Origin: Gnetum montanum
Taxonomy: Eukaryota; Streptophyta; Gnetopsida; Gnetales; Gnetaceae
Assembly (NCBI GenBank): GCA_015680685.1
Contig: MNCI01023362.1
Span: 287,454-351,453 of the forward strand
Length of the DNA: 64,000 nt
Direction: 5' to 3'
The first letter of the stretch is position 1, and the number at the start of each line of letters is the position of its first letter. Made by a program: the position numbers and the translations under genes. The notes under the pieces were generated by a model that saw only the letters and a list, made by a program, of their open reading frames with translations, had not been told where the DNA came from and did not search any database. Below, one piece after another: positions 1 through 11,312 of this stretch.

Positions 1-253
1 GTACAATGTCTGCTTGAATAGAGATTCGTTCACTTTAGAACTCCTGCTATGAGCACATGGAAAATATTCTATCTCTGGAGTGATCAATCTACCAGATTTT
101 CCCTACTATCTAGCCTAGGATGAGGAAACAGGATGAGGAAACAAGGGAGAGCTGCCTCTTATTTATAGATATGACGATGCACCACGATATCATGTACGCG
201 ATATCGTGGGGGACGATGCGATATCGCGGCCCATCCAATATCATGTCTCATCA
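1..253 (-). repeat. LTR fragment (Athila-like, GATATCGCG-type U3), cut by the window edge
   Basis: Read on the minus strand, this begins with TGATGAGACATGA at 253, has a run of near-palindromic GATATCGCG-type motifs at about 185-235, then a TATA box (complement of cttatttataga) near 157-170. It matches the LTRs at 12487-13360, 18516-19448 and 26002-26812 in order of motifs. The remainder lies outside the window. No polypurine tract is visible just right of 253, so it is more likely a 5' or solo LTR than a 3' LTR. Confidence 0.7.
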
Positions 254-611
254 TTGTTCCATGAAAAATAAACCATATCAAAGTCATTAGAAATTAGAAT
301 TCAAAAATAGAAACCAAACATCGACAATCACAACATTAAGCACAAATCATCATTAATAAACAATAACAATAACACTATGTCGTGTTGCAATAAAGCATTT
401 TTATTAGAAAAAATGATGAAAAGTCACACTCAAACAAAAAAAACAATAAAATATACAAAAAAGTATAAAATAATCAAGAAAGGCTCAAAGATACTAATGA
501 TGGTGTAAAATTAGAAAAATCTAAAAATCAAAAATTTGTCAAATAAATAATTTGTAAAAATTAAATAAATGTGAAAAATAAAAAGTAGAAGAGTAGAAAA
601 AATAAGAAGCC
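254..611. other. AT-rich spacer, no gene seen
   Basis: This stretch is very A-rich with many short A/T runs and no coding potential. It separates the LTR fragment from the truncated left end of element A. I see no target-site duplication or LTR boundary in it. Confidence 0.5.
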
Positions 612-1263
612 ATATGGATTGTTAGCACAAATGGCTATCTCTCCCATGACTAAGTTGGAAGGAGGAGATCTAAAAAATGGAACGTGGTTGTCCATTTGTC
701 AAGGTGGTAGTTACATTGGCTTGTCATGGTTCGAGGAAAGGTTTTACTTGTCAGAGGTTAACCAACTACTTTTTATTTTGGTTTTTAGGCTTGTAGATTA
801 ACATGGCCTCAGAGAAAAAGGTTTAATCAATTATATAAGGTCTCTCCCACAATGTTTGAAATTTTTCCTTCTAGGGTACATGTGTGGGGTTCTAATAGAG
901 AACCTTGTCTCTTTGATGAAGTTTTACTTTCATTATTCTAAGGCCATGATGTTGCTTGTTGAATGCCTTATGCATCTCATTCAAAAATAGGACTACTAAT
1001 TAGTTTTCATCTAGCACATTGAAGTTCATCAATCTTTCTTTCTATGCTAGACTTAGGTCAAGATTCAAATCATAGTTTGTTGAGAATGTACAAAGCTTGG
1101 ATTGAATTGGAAGTGTTGGAATTTTTCTGTAGACCAACTTGTAGGGAGAGTAGCCAATAGGAAGTTTTCATGTTGAACAGTAAGCTCAAAGGGCATCATT
1201 AAGTTTTGTACACCAATCTTTTCAATATTTGCTAATGATCCATGTTAGTATTTTTGTGATCTC

Positions 1264-1872
1264 CCAATTGGTTACCTCTACATGACCATTGGCTTGGGGA
1301 TGGTAGGATGTTGTTAATTCATGTTCAACCCCCAAGTGTTGCATTAACTTTCTAAAAGTGGCACCTATGAAATTAGTTTCATTGTTAGAAATTAGTGAAC
1401 ATGGTATCCAAAACCTATTTATAATATTTTGTTGTATAAATCTAGCAATAGTGGATAATGTACAATTAGTAACAGTTGCTACTTCTATTCATTTTGTGTA
1501 ATAGTCAACTGCTACAATAATATATGCCTTTAAATTGGACATGGGTATGATGGGACCCATGAAGTCAATGCCCCATATGTCAAAAGGTTCCAATGGTTGA
1601 ATCCACTATTGAGGACCTTCCATGTGAGTGATCATCCCTCCATCTCATTGATAACCTTCACAAGATTGGACAAACTGGTGGGCATTACTGAAGATTTTAG
1701 GCTAATATTATCCTACCATCAAAATTTTTATGGCCATGTGTCTCTTTGCATAGTGGCCTCTTCAAGGCCCTTCATGAGCATCTTGAAGAACACGTAGTTG
1801 ATCTTCGCTAGGGACACACCAACAAATCATGCCATTGATGCACACCTTATAAAGATGTTTGTTGATTTCCAT
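1264..1872 (-). pseudogene. Ty3 integrase remnant (element A)
   Basis: The segment is colinear on the minus strand with the readable integrase of element C (56096-56704). It covers the HHCC zinc region on the right (near 1850) through the block that ends with the third catalytic residue on the left (near 1270). Stops and frameshifts prevent a single reading frame. Open frames on the plus strand here are antisense shadows. The function in an intact element would be insertion of the cDNA into host DNA; this copy cannot be functional as read. Confidence 0.7.
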
Positions 1873-2029
1873 GAAATTTCTGGCTTGATGGAGAAATTGT
1901 TGCCTCTTTATAAAGTCAAGGTCTTGTGGCACCTTATAAGTCAGAAGATAGTTGAGGTGCCATTATACCAAGTTATTTTTATGGGAATTTGAACATTTAG
2001 TGCTCCTATAAAGAGGTGTTCATTTGGAA

Positions 2030-3330
2030 ATTGATCAGAGAGTGGGCTTTCATCCTCTTTATTATCTCATCTTAAGTGAGAGAGATGGCCAACAACCATA
2101 TTTTTACTCCCTTTTCAATCTATCATTGTGAAATTGAATTCCTCTAAGATCATGAGCCATCATATGATATGAGGGCTCATCATCAACTTGTTCATGAGAA
2201 AGCAGATTGCACTATGGTTTGTGTGCAAAAATACTTTATAGCCAAGCACATAGTACCTAAACTTTTCAAGAGCGTACACCATGGCCATTAGTTCTTTTTC
2301 TATGGTCGTGTAATTTAATTATGCTTTCATAATGCTTTGGCTCATTTAGTGGATGTAATATGGGTGTTTCTTATTATCCATTTTTATGAGAAATACTCCC
2401 AAGGCATAGTTAGATGCATTTTCATGATGTGAAAGGGTCTAGACCAGTCTAGTGCTCATAGGATTGGTGTTTTTACGAGTTTCTTCTTTAATTGTTGGAA
2501 TGCATGTTCACATTCCTTAGTCCAAATAAAAGGTGCATCTTTCTTTCTAAGCTCTACCAATAGTTTTGTGATCCTAGAAAAATTCTCTATGAATTGTTGG
2601 TAGTAGCCAGTGTGTCCAAGGACTGACCAAACATCTTTAACTATATCTAGCTAGTGTGTTTTTCCTTGGATAAACCTTATCTTTTTTGACTCCACCTTAA
2701 TCCCTACTTGAGCGATTCTATGCCCTAGTACAATGCCTTCTTGGACCATGAGATGGCTCTTTTGCTAGTTGAACAATAGATTTGTTTTAACACATCTCTT
2801 CAGTACTTACTCAAGGTTGTCCAAGGCTTGCTTAAATGTGGCTCCATAGGTGAAAAAGTCATCCATGAAGACTTCCACACCATTACCAATCTACTATTGG
2901 AAAATACTAAGGACCAAGTGTTGAAATGTTGTAGGGGCATTGCATAGAATGAATGACATCTTATAATATACAAAAATCCTCTAGGAACTCATGAATGTTT
3001 TCTTGGCTTGATCTTTTGACATAATTTGGATTTGGTTATATCCACTATAACCATCCAAGAAGCTATAATAACAATGCCTAGATATGGTGTCCAATACCTA
3101 ATACACAAATGGCAATGGAAAATGATCTTTAAATGTTGCCATATTCAATAGCCTAAAGTTGATGTAGACCCACCATTTTCCACCTTTCTTTAGCACAATT
3201 ATGACTAGTCTAACCCACTCACTATTCCCAATAGGATAGATGAACCCTACCTTGAGGAGTTGTTCAATTTTCTCCTTGATGATTTGCTTTAATTTGGAGC
3301 TCATCCACCTTTGTAGCTACCTTCTAGGCT
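2030..3330 (-). pseudogene. Ty3 reverse transcriptase / RNase H remnant (element A)
   Basis: The readable piece at 3098-3304 contains LKQIIKEKIEQLLKVGFIYP followed by an altered VPKKGGKWRV-type block and LNMATFKDHFPLPF, which form the start of the RT fingers domain. The palm and RNase H regions continue leftward to about 2030 by colinearity with element C, but carry several stops. In an intact element this enzyme copies the RNA genome into cDNA in the cytoplasmic particle. The catalytic region is not open in a single frame here. Confidence 0.75.
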
Positions 3331-3840
3331 TCATGGCTAAGTCAGTGTGAATGTGATGCTGGCATATCTTTGGATAGATTCTTGTTAGCTTAGGATATGA
3401 CCAAGCAAAAGTTGTTGGCCATTTGTTAACCTTTAATAACTTTTCTTTTTTTTCAGGACCAAGTTTGACATTAATTATGAATAGTTTAGCATTATTTAAA
3501 AATGCATATTCCATGCCAACTAATAAATATTTTAGCTCTAGGGGCTTCTACTTGAAGTTATTAGGGATTTCCAACTCTCCCCAATAGGTATCATCATCTT
3601 CATTAGAGAGCTAGGGATGAACTTATTCAAGTTTACCCATGCCTTCAACATAAGTGCATGTTAGGCTCTCAATTGGTTCCATGCATAATGTGCTGCTATC
3701 TAAGTTAGCTATCAGCCCTAGGTGCCCTTCTATTTTATGGCTGTTGTGTATAGACACATTTGAATATTAATTTTTTATGCACATTTATTGCATGCCTTAA
3801 TGTATGTACTTTTGATGGACCAAATATTTTGCATGCAATT

Positions 3841-4326
3841 TCACCCATTATCATTGTATGTGATGCATGGAATACACTTCTTTTCTATCTTTCCAAATTT
3901 ATTTTCTTTGGATATTTCTAGAGAGAGGTTCCTTATGTCCATACATGCATCAAGCATGCTTAACCAAGCTCTTCCCATAATGATGGGGAAGTCACTTTTG
4001 TAGTTTTTAATCTTGATCACTAGAAAATTAGCAGGATAGGACCACCCAAAAACTATGGTCAAAATGTTCTCTACTAATCCCAGAGGGATAGTAATTGACT
4101 GATTTGCCAATTCTAGATAGATGTTGCTCTTCTTGAGAGGTGGTAGGTTCCAATCCTTGTACATGTCATGGGAGATGAGATTAACTCTAGAACTATAGTC
4201 AAGAAGAGCCTTACATGACTCATGTCCAATGATCTGCAAGTAAATTAATGGACTTCTTGTGTCAAATATTTTCATGGAAAGATTGCTAGCCTTGATCCAG
4301 TTGAAAATAGCATGAGTTAGCATCAC
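3841..4326 (-). pseudogene. Ty3 aspartic protease region remnant (element A)
   Basis: This is a 161-codon open stretch. It has ALLDYSSRVNLISHDMY near residue 37, matching the ALLDSGSxxNLIS pattern of Ty3 proteases, but the active-site triad D-S/T-G reads D-Y-S, so it is probably inactive. PIIMGRAWLSMLDA near residue 114 matches the second protease block (IIGRPWLxxxDA). The family releases gag and pol products from a polyprotein. The frame ends before RT because of stops. Confidence 0.75.
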
Positions 4327-4499
4327 AATGCAAATCTAAGGTAGCATTTTCTTTGAAGGAAACTTGAAGATATTTGATGTAGAGGATGAAGGTATTGGAG
4401 ATGTAGGATAATTAGACATACTAGGTTGTGAGGGTTGGAGAGGACTACTAGATTAGAAGAAGGATCTTTTTCTAGATCATTTGTTTGAACCACTTAGCT

Positions 4500-6755
4500 A
4501 GAAATTTTATTGTGAATGTACAACTCTCATAGCCTTCCATTGTTATGGCTGTGAAGGAATCTCACCCTACATGGATGAAGCAAGAGGTAATTGAATTCAA
4601 GGTGGAGGTGCATGTGTAGACAGATGTGGAGGGTGGTATGGATATGGATTTTTCCCTCAAGTAGCTGGTGAATGTATTCAATAATACTCTAGAGGATAAT
4701 AGTGATGCTAAAATTAGGTATGACTTGCAAAAATTCTTAGAGAGACAAGTTGCTGAGCATAGTACCTATATGGATCTAGTTGCCTATAAGGGTATTGCTA
4801 CCTTCATGGTGGCATTCCCCATGATTGTGATTTACACCATTGTTGGTATTGTTCATAAGGTTATGAAGGAGCTCCACTTGGGTAGTAAGTAGCTTGTCAT
4901 TTGTGGAACTACCTTGAATTACCTTAAGGATAAGGTAATCATCTAGGTGCTTGCCTACATGCTAGTCAAGGATTTAATGCATACACCCCAGACACTTGTA
5001 AGTGTGACATCATAGGAAAGCAACCCTTTGCATGTTTGTATTAACAAATGTCACAATTAGTTTCATCATTAGAGTTGGTTTCCACAACTTCCTCTATGGC
5101 CCTAGCTTTTCCCTTACCTCTTTGGTAGGCATGTTTAGCTTCTTTTCACCTTCTACGATTATGATCACTATTTTTCTCTTTGGATTCTTCAACAATATTC
5201 ATAGTAGCTTGGAATTTTTCATCCAAAGAGTCCCATAATTTATCACCCTTTACTAAAATATCAATAATAGAATTTTGGATCTGCAAGGTTTTTCTATTCA
5301 CCACTTCATCGAGTGGTGACTCCTCTTTGTCAGAAAATTGAACCTCCTATTTCCTATGGAAGGATCCCTATTATACTCTTTTGCTACCTGCTCTATCATC
5401 CTTTGGATTTGATGAGCTCTCAATTCAGATAATCTACCTTGGGCATACATCCCAAAAGTTCTTCTGGTTTCTACTTTTAGTCCATCTATGATGTAGTAAA
5501 GTTGTTTTCTTTGAGAACAACCATGGCTAGGGCATTACTGCAAGAGTGAATAGTATCTATCCATGATGGCATCCAAGGGTTCATGTGTTCCCTATTTCTA
5601 GCCTTGGATTTTCCTTCGCAAATTAGACACTCTAGAGTATGTCTAGTGTTTGACATTAAATAGCTCTAACATGGTACTCCATTAGCGATGGATTCTGGTT
5701 CCAAGGATCGGTACCAACTTTCAGCATCCTTGATGAGTATCCTAGGGAAAAGCCTGAGTTTTTTCCATTCATTTTCTATGTTCTATAAGGCACAAGAATC
5801 ATGGAAATCTTATAGATATGTCTATGGATCATAGTTGTATCCCCCTCAAATTTTGGGATATTATTCATGTTTAAGTTCTTGATCTAGCTATCTTTCACAT
5901 GCCTGGTTGGAATCTTTACTACCTTTCTAATTTAAACATGCTTTGAGTCACTAATAGAGGTTCATCATCATTACTGTATCGATGATGATGATGATGGTTT
6001 TAGCCACCCCTTCATTCTTGATGGTCTTGATGATCATTTTTGTCTTGTTAATCACCTTCATCATGATTATTTCAATAGTGGCTTCTATGAGAATTAGTAG
6101 ATGAAGAGGAATATTCAAAATCGGATGAAGAAGATGGAGAAGAAGGTGGACTGTCACTACCACCACAGTGTCCACCATCATGATTCTTCTCACTATGACC
6201 ACCATCCTTAGATCTCTTGCCATTTTGATATTTACTTGAGTCCCTACATTGACTATCACTTTTTCTTGAACCTATTTTATGAATATTTGACTAGAGGTTC
6301 AGGTTCACTCCCTCATTACCAACAACAAGGGGTGGACAATCTTCATGTTGAGAACCTTCAAAGGGAGGATCCTCATTGTCATCTTGATCTAGTAGGAATA
6401 AGGGATTAGTGAAATTTTTCCCCTTCATAGCCTCATGGTGCTTTTCTTTATGTCGATCTTGCTTGCGTTGTGTTTTAGTGGGACAATAGTCCCAAGTGTC
6501 ATAACCATCAACAATATATTTCTCATGAAGATTTGAGATGCTTAAATTTTTAAGGGTTTGAAATAGCATCCTAGGCATAGATCTATTGGAGGACAAGATG
6601 ATGTTGCCCTTCATATCATGCCATCACAACTATTCATCCTAATGTAGGATGAAGGTGAAGTCTAGTACATACTCATCTGGATGAGTATATACCAATTTTC
6701 ACTCCTATGGAACTAACAATTTGACATCTTCATGTCTATGGAAAGAAGAAGACAT
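4500..6755 (-). pseudogene. Ty3 gag remnant (element A)
   Basis: The likely start is the ATG whose complement lies at 6753-6755, reading MSSSF, the same start as element C (MSSS at 60934) and similar to B (MSPSS at 25863). It lies about 130 bases inside the primer-binding site. A 107-codon piece at 6291-6614 includes KGNIILSSNRSMPRML, equivalent to GNIVLPLDRSVLGMLL in B. The capsid-like core is at about 5480-5950. Numerous stops and frameshifts break the frame. Basic, low-complexity stretches at 5951-6259 are part of the decayed linker. Confidence 0.65.
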
Positions 6756-6888
6756 TTTGCAAAACAAATAAAATTATCAGTGTCCTTAGTGGTTTATATG
6801 TCATTGAGAGTGATGTTGACCTTGAGTTCATCTAATGAGATAAATAATATTCACTAATCCTAAATAGCACACATTTCAACAAACAAAG

Positions 6889-6906
6889 TCCCTAGCAATG
6901 GCACTA
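6889..6906 (-). promoter_or_regulatory. Primer-binding site of element A
   Basis: The minus strand reads TAGTGCCATTGCTAGGGA immediately next to the LTR end, 14 or so of 18 positions matching the 3' end complement of tRNA-Asp as used by Athila-like elements. The equivalent sites of B and C are closer to consensus. Confidence 0.75.
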
Positions 6907-7485
6907 ATGATGAGTGGCAAGGTATCCCTATACCCAACTATATGAATCACAGAGCATTCACATGCAATCTAGTCAAATTCCATAGACTTTGTACTTTTTG
7001 GTGCACTAGTCTTCTAGGTAATAAATGTTGCATTAAGGTTGTTTGTTGTATTCCCAATTACACTTGTGATGTACACTAGTACGGTTAGGTGTAATTGAGG
7101 CATCTAATTTTTATCATTTTGTATTTTATGGTGTTGGCATTTAAAGGGAGATAAAAGTAATTGGATAAAATAATTTAATTTAACTAATTAACTAGTATCT
7201 AAGTACTCCTAACATAAGTATCTAGTCCCATTTTTTTCACATGTCCTAAACCCATGTATCCACTATTGGGTTACCAAACACTATGTTACTAGGCATACCA
7301 AGCAATATCACTACTGGGATTACTACATGAATACGTTTTAGGCTCAAAGCAATTGTACTCATTTGTTTAATCTATCTAGCTTATCTTGCTTAATTTCTTC
7401 ATTATCTTAATTACTAGGAAAAATTTAATAAATAATTGAGAATATTAAATTCATAAATAAATTATTTAATCTATCCAACATGTTG

Positions 7486-7490
7486 CAAGG
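7486..7490. repeat. Target-site duplication CAAGG (left copy)
   Basis: CAAGG occurs at 7486-7490 and again at 10803-10807, on either side of the unit TGTTGGC...GCCAACA. The uninterrupted LTRs of other copies read GCAAGGTTTAT at this point, which confirms the insertion. Confidence 0.85.
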
Positions 7491-9316
7491 TGTTGGCGAC
7501 CGTTTGGGACGCGACCGCCAACGAGTGTCCTCGAACAGGATTTAGGTGCCTGCTGGTCTCTGGCAACACCAAGGCCCAGATACCTCCAAATAAACTCAGT
7601 AGTTAATGTGAGTATGTGTGTGTGCTGTTGCGGCGTGTGGTTGTGTAAAATGTAACAATTGCGTTGTGTGTGAACTACAAATGACTTACTTTAAAGAGAT
7701 TCAGCCAACTTTGCCAAGTACTGTGAGTTCTTGAAAATTTCCTATTTTGTTCAACTGCCTAGTCTACGCGGTCCTTATAATACCTACTTGTAACAAATAA
7801 AATTTTGCAAAAACATTTGAGCACAACTCCGCAATCTACTCCTAATTTTCCCCAGAGAAAGAGATAGTTCCACAAGAAAACTAGAAATAGAGCAAGATTC
7901 GATGGAAATAAGCAGAAAAGAAAAGAAAGCAGATTTGTGTAGACCTCAAATATTTAAACAAGGTAAAATGACACGAGTAAACACTTCGCAATAAAGCTAT
8001 TCCAAATTCAATATCTACGAATTGTTCAAACTTCCAAGGCTCAACCAAGCAATATCTTCAAGACAATCCTACTGTGCTACCAAAAATCGCTGCGTAAACT
8101 ACCACGTACGAGACTCCACTTTGACTAGACAATAGATGCCAACGATTGCATTCAAACAGAACCTTTAAAAGACTTGACAATTTCTGATTGAAATAACACG
8201 GAAAATCACTTTAAAGATAAAGAAGCTATTCTGGTCCCATCAAAATACCAAAGATTTTCTGAACCCTCTCGGCTACTAAATTGTTCCACGGCGTGACTAC
8301 AAACAGAGGCTCTCTTCCAACAACCCAATAGCAGTTCCCAAACGTTGCACAATAACGAAATTTACTACTAAAATGCTCTTAAGGCTTTTAAACACAAGCG
8401 CTTCTATGGCAAAATTTTAATAGAAATTTCTATCGGGCAACAAGAACAATAAGAGCAATCTAAAAATCCCAAAATTACTTGCCAAGGATGATACTATCTA
8501 AACCACTAGCTAAGCAATTTAAACAAAACAAAAAATGAAATGCATAACTCACAGGACCATGACAAAGAGGCTGAAATCTTTATTCTAGCAAGCCATCTTG
8601 CAAACAATCTTCTTTACAAATCTTCCAAGTGTGATGATGATGCTCCTTGATGTGTTCCATCTCCCCCTTCTTACCTCTTGACCCCTGAAGCCTTTTTATA
8701 GGGCTCAAAGGTGGTTAGGTAAGTTACAAAATATCTTGGGTGGTTTTAACCACCATGGAGACAAAAAAGCTACAATGGACAAGTGTCCTATTCCATGGCC
8801 AAGTGTCTTCATGTAGTTGCCAAGTGTCTTCAAGTAGTTGCCAAGTGTCTTCATCTAGTTGCCAAGTGCTCACCATGGAGACAAATAAGTTGCAATTGAC
8901 ACGTGTCCCGTTTAGTTGACAAGTGGCCCTTGTAGTTACAATTTCAAAAATATCTCAAAAATATCTCACCTAACTTTTCTCCCAAGTAACTTGGCCAACC
9001 AATTAGGAGGTTACTTGCCCAACAAGTTAGGTAAGTTACAACATTTTTGGGTGGTTTCAACCACCCAAAGAGATAAAAAGGTTACAACTGACAAGTGGCC
9101 TTGGTGGTTACAAACATCATAATAATCCAAATTAAAATTAATTATCAATATTATAGTTGTAACTATCATAGGAAGTTACAACTTCCATAGGAATAATAGC
9201 CAAATGTCTATGTTATATAAATATCCCACAAACCTCTTTTCTTTGTGAATAAAAATAACCCATTTTAAAGTGGATAAGAAAAGGATGCCACTTTAATGAT
9301 AAAACAAAAACCAACA
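7491..9316 (-). repeat. LTR-like segment of the 3.3-kb insertion
   Basis: On the minus strand it runs from TGTTGGTTTTTG (9316) to CGCCAACA (7491). A TATA box, CCTATAAAAAGG, is read leftward at 8691-8703, which suggests a promoter firing toward 7491. Two diverged copies of a module (GGTAAGTTACAA...GGGTGGTTT...CAAGTG) occur around 8710-8790 and 9022-9100. The right limit at 9316 is set only by the TG/CA motif and is uncertain. Confidence 0.5.
8799..8872. repeat. 21-bp minisatellite, about 3.5 copies
   Basis: The unit CCAAGTGTCTTCATGTAGTTG begins at 8799, 8820 and 8841, with a partial fourth copy at 8862. It lies upstream of the minus-strand TATA box in the LTR-like segment. Confidence 0.85.
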
Positions 9317-9363
9317 ATTCGATAGGCATATTTCTCAACTTAATTTAACAACCCAAACTACTA

Positions 9364-10040
9364 ATGTTTTTCCAGTTGATCTGTGATGTGTCCGTTATCA
9401 ATGTTTTTGCCTTAACCACACTTACCATTGCAGCAATAACAGTTATGACCAAATGCCAGGGTAGCGAGGTTCGTGGAAGTAGTTGTGTTGTTTCTTGTAT
9501 AGAGCGCAGCTATGGATTACTTTCAACTTTCCATAGGACATCTTCTTCACCTGCCATTGCGACGGCTGATGTTGCTTCTGCAAAATTTCCTCTGCTACAT
9601 ACCTCAACACCGGATCTGCCGCTAGGGTCTGCAAGAAGCATTTGTTAAAGCTTGCACTGTCTCTCACGTGTGCGGCTCTCTCTTTGCCACTCCGTTCCGC
9701 TCCACCGGTTTTGATGTCTCTGTCCGTTGTTGCTCCTGCCACCTGCAGCCGCTGTTCATCTGCCGTCTTCCGCCCTTCGCCGACGCGCAGCCCTGCCCTT
9801 CTATTTCTGTTGCGCCCGCAGGCGCTCATGCTATCGCTACTTCTGACGTCGTCGCCGCTGGCCATCCGTCTTTCGCAGACGCGCCGTCCTCCCCTGCAGA
9901 TTCTGTTGGTGTCTGTTCCATTTTCTTGCGTTTAAGTGCTATGCAGCAGCAAGGACCTGGTGTTGACTCATGCGTCTGGTGTGATAGAGGAAGTGCAGTA
10001 GGCAACGGAAGATGATTTTTTGTAAGGAGAACAGGCATCG
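9364..10040. other. GC-rich segment of unknown origin inside the insertion
   Basis: This stretch is clearly richer in G+C and CpG than its surroundings and has overlapping open frames on both strands (up to 140 codons on the minus strand, 115 on the plus strand). None of the translations shows a domain I recognise. The minus-strand frame is rich in R, D, E and S and includes LAADPVLRYVAEEIL. It precedes the P450 fragment and could be another captured exon or its flank. I assign no function. Confidence 0.35.
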
Positions 10041-10070
10041 GCAGAGTATATTTTTCAGACGAGTAGGATT

Positions 10071-10427
10071 TTGATTTTTATTTTACTCCGGCCATGGGTT
10101 TCCTGGGTGCCTCCGATGACTCCACTCGCTCTGCAATTCATGTCTGACAGATTCATGGCGGAGGAGCATGAAAACGTAGCAGATCCATTGTCCGAATTCC
10201 GGATGATTCCCTTCGGCAGAGGAAGAAGAATTTGCCCCGGAATGGCTGCGGCTCTGTAGCAGTTCAGGGTTGCTCTTGGGGCTCTGGTTTTTCACTTTGA
10301 CTGGCGTGTTGAGCCTGGATCTGATGCAGCTCAGCTGGATATGACCGAAGTTTATGGAATAACCATAAACAGAAAACATAATCTCATCCTCATCCCCACG
10401 CTTCGAAAGGAGCCTAATATATCTTAA
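10071..10427 (+). pseudogene. Cytochrome P450 C-terminal fragment
   Basis: One plus-strand frame runs from about 10071 to a TAA at 10425-10427 with a single in-frame TAG at 10257-10259. It contains the heme-binding motif PFGRGRRICPG (cysteine ligand present, about residues 48-58), preceded by QFMSDRFM, a version of the FxPxRF block. After the stop it continues QFRVALGALVFHFDWR and ends NLILIPTLR, the usual P450 C-terminus. The N-terminal about 400 residues (ER anchor, I-helix, ExxR) are missing. P450s of this plant A-type class oxidise specialised metabolites at the ER; the subfamily cannot be told. It is a pseudogene piece lying inside the 3.3-kb insertion. Confidence 0.85.
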
Positions 10428-11169
10428 TTTATCTTGGTCGATAAGCTCGACAGATTAGCATTACGTAAAATAAGTCATAGGACTCTTTATTTTACTCCCA
10501 TGATTCAGAGAAGTCGTTTGCCTCGGATGTAATAAAATTTCAGTTTTTTTAATTTCCGTTTGAGAAACAAGTTGGGATCAGACAAGCCTACGCATGCCTT
10601 TGTTTAAGTATCAATATTATTATGCTTAGGTTTTATTGCTAACCATTGCTGTTGTGTTTAATATATATTGGAACTTCAATTTTATTTACTTTCAATGGTG
10701 AGACCTTCGGACTACGCCATTTCAAATATTTGTATTGTAATATTTCAGAAAATCTCAACCATCTCATGTCTCTGTTCCATACAATGGCTCAATGTGCCAA
10801 CACAAGGTTTATTAGAAAGCTTATCTTTATTACTGTACACACTATCATGCTCAAGTACAACAATGCTCAAATAAAGATTTCGTACACTCAATGACTTCTA
10901 CTGTGGGCACTTGAGAGAAATATTCTAACTCTCAAATGAACAAACTACAAGAGATTTTCTACTCCTAAAATCTTGTTGCCATAAATGTGGTTGGTAGGTG
11001 TGTATGTATAGCCAAAATGTGGACATTGCATTAATAGGGCCTCATCGATACATGATACAATGCATTCATAGGGCCTCATCAATGCATGATACGATGCATT
11101 AATGGGGCCTCGTCGAAGAGGCTACATTGACAAGGCCTCATCAACACAACCAAGAAATGTGACTCATCA

Positions 11170-11307
11170 GACCTCTAGGACATTGTCCTAGTATTTGAAA
11201 CCAACAAAAACCACCTACAAGAATAATAAAGGGGATTAGAAGAGGCATCTCTATACTAGGTCTTCCACCCTTAAAAAAGCAAACTGATGTGAACAAGGAA
11301 GTAGAGA
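11170..11307 (-). other. Short flank between element A's LTR and copia D
   Basis: This 138-bp stretch is the site into which copia D inserted, since the target duplication TAGAA (11308-11312) closes it and sequence resumes at 18351. On the minus strand it ends CCTAGAGGTC directly before TGATGAG of the LTR, reminiscent of the polypurine-side flank of element C. It may be the 3' tail of another Ty3 element. Confidence 0.35.
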
Positions 11308-11312
11308 TAGAA

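Larger units (their letters stand above)
612..6907 (-). mobile_element. Athila-like Ty3 retrotransposon A, interior (left end truncated)
   Basis: On the minus strand the order is primer-binding site (6889-6906), gag (start near 6755), protease (3841-4326), reverse transcriptase and RNase H (about 2030-3330), then integrase (about 1264-1872). This is the Ty3 order. RT phrasing such as FIYPI, NMATFKDHFPLPF, and the aspartate tRNA-like primer site resemble the Athila lineage. Every domain is broken by stops or frameshifts. The left end near 612 lacks a 3' LTR, and the region equivalent to the third reading frame of element C is absent. It is in the same family as element C (50535-61989). Confidence 0.8.
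7491..10802. mobile_element. 3.3-kb insertion with LTR-type ends carrying host gene fragments
   Basis: The 3312-bp unit begins TGTTGGC and ends GCCAACA, a 7-base inverted terminal match of the TG..CA type, and is flanked by CAAGG duplications. The left 1.8 kb looks like a minus-strand LTR (7491-9316, TATA box near 8691-8703). The right 1.4 kb is unlike an LTR: it contains a GC-rich stretch and a plus-strand cytochrome P450 C-terminus with a 3' flank. I infer a defective or recombinant LTR element that carries host sequence. No pol domain and no matching second LTR were found. Confidence 0.65.
6908..11169 (-). repeat. 5' LTR of element A, split by a 3.3-kb insertion
   Basis: The LTR runs from TGATGAGTGG at 6908 to CTCATCA at 11169 on the plus strand. 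It is interrupted at 7490 and resumes at 10803. Without the insert and one copy of the 5-base duplication it is about 945 bp, close to the 943-bp LTR of element C. Between about 11030 and 11160 it carries GGGCCTCATCGATACATGAT-type repeats, the U3 palindrome set shared with C and not the GATATCGCG set of B. The right flank (to 11307) has a purine-rich minus-strand end, so this LTR could also have been the 3' LTR of a neighbour. Confidence 0.8.

Noticed and set aside
3788-4003. Plus-strand open frame of 71 codons (also its twin at 58626-58841)
   Set aside because: Both lie antisense to the protease-RT linker of elements A and C, and their similarity follows from the shared minus-strand coding sequence.
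5951-6259. 102-codon frame rich in V, I, M and H as a separate membrane protein
   Set aside because: It is an alternate frame of the low-complexity linker in the gag of element A.
9443-9865. 140-codon minus-strand frame in the GC-rich segment as a gene
   Set aside because: Overlaps equally open frames on the other strand and has no recognisable domain; GC-rich sequence has few stops by chance.
10071-10427. Functional P450 gene
   Set aside because: Only the last about 120 residues are present, with an in-frame stop after the heme-binding motif.
7491-10802. Insertion as a Helitron or Pack-MULE
   Set aside because: The 5-bp duplication and TG..CA ends fit an LTR element; no 8-11 bp duplication with long inverted ends, and no TC...CTRR ends at an A/T dinucleotide.
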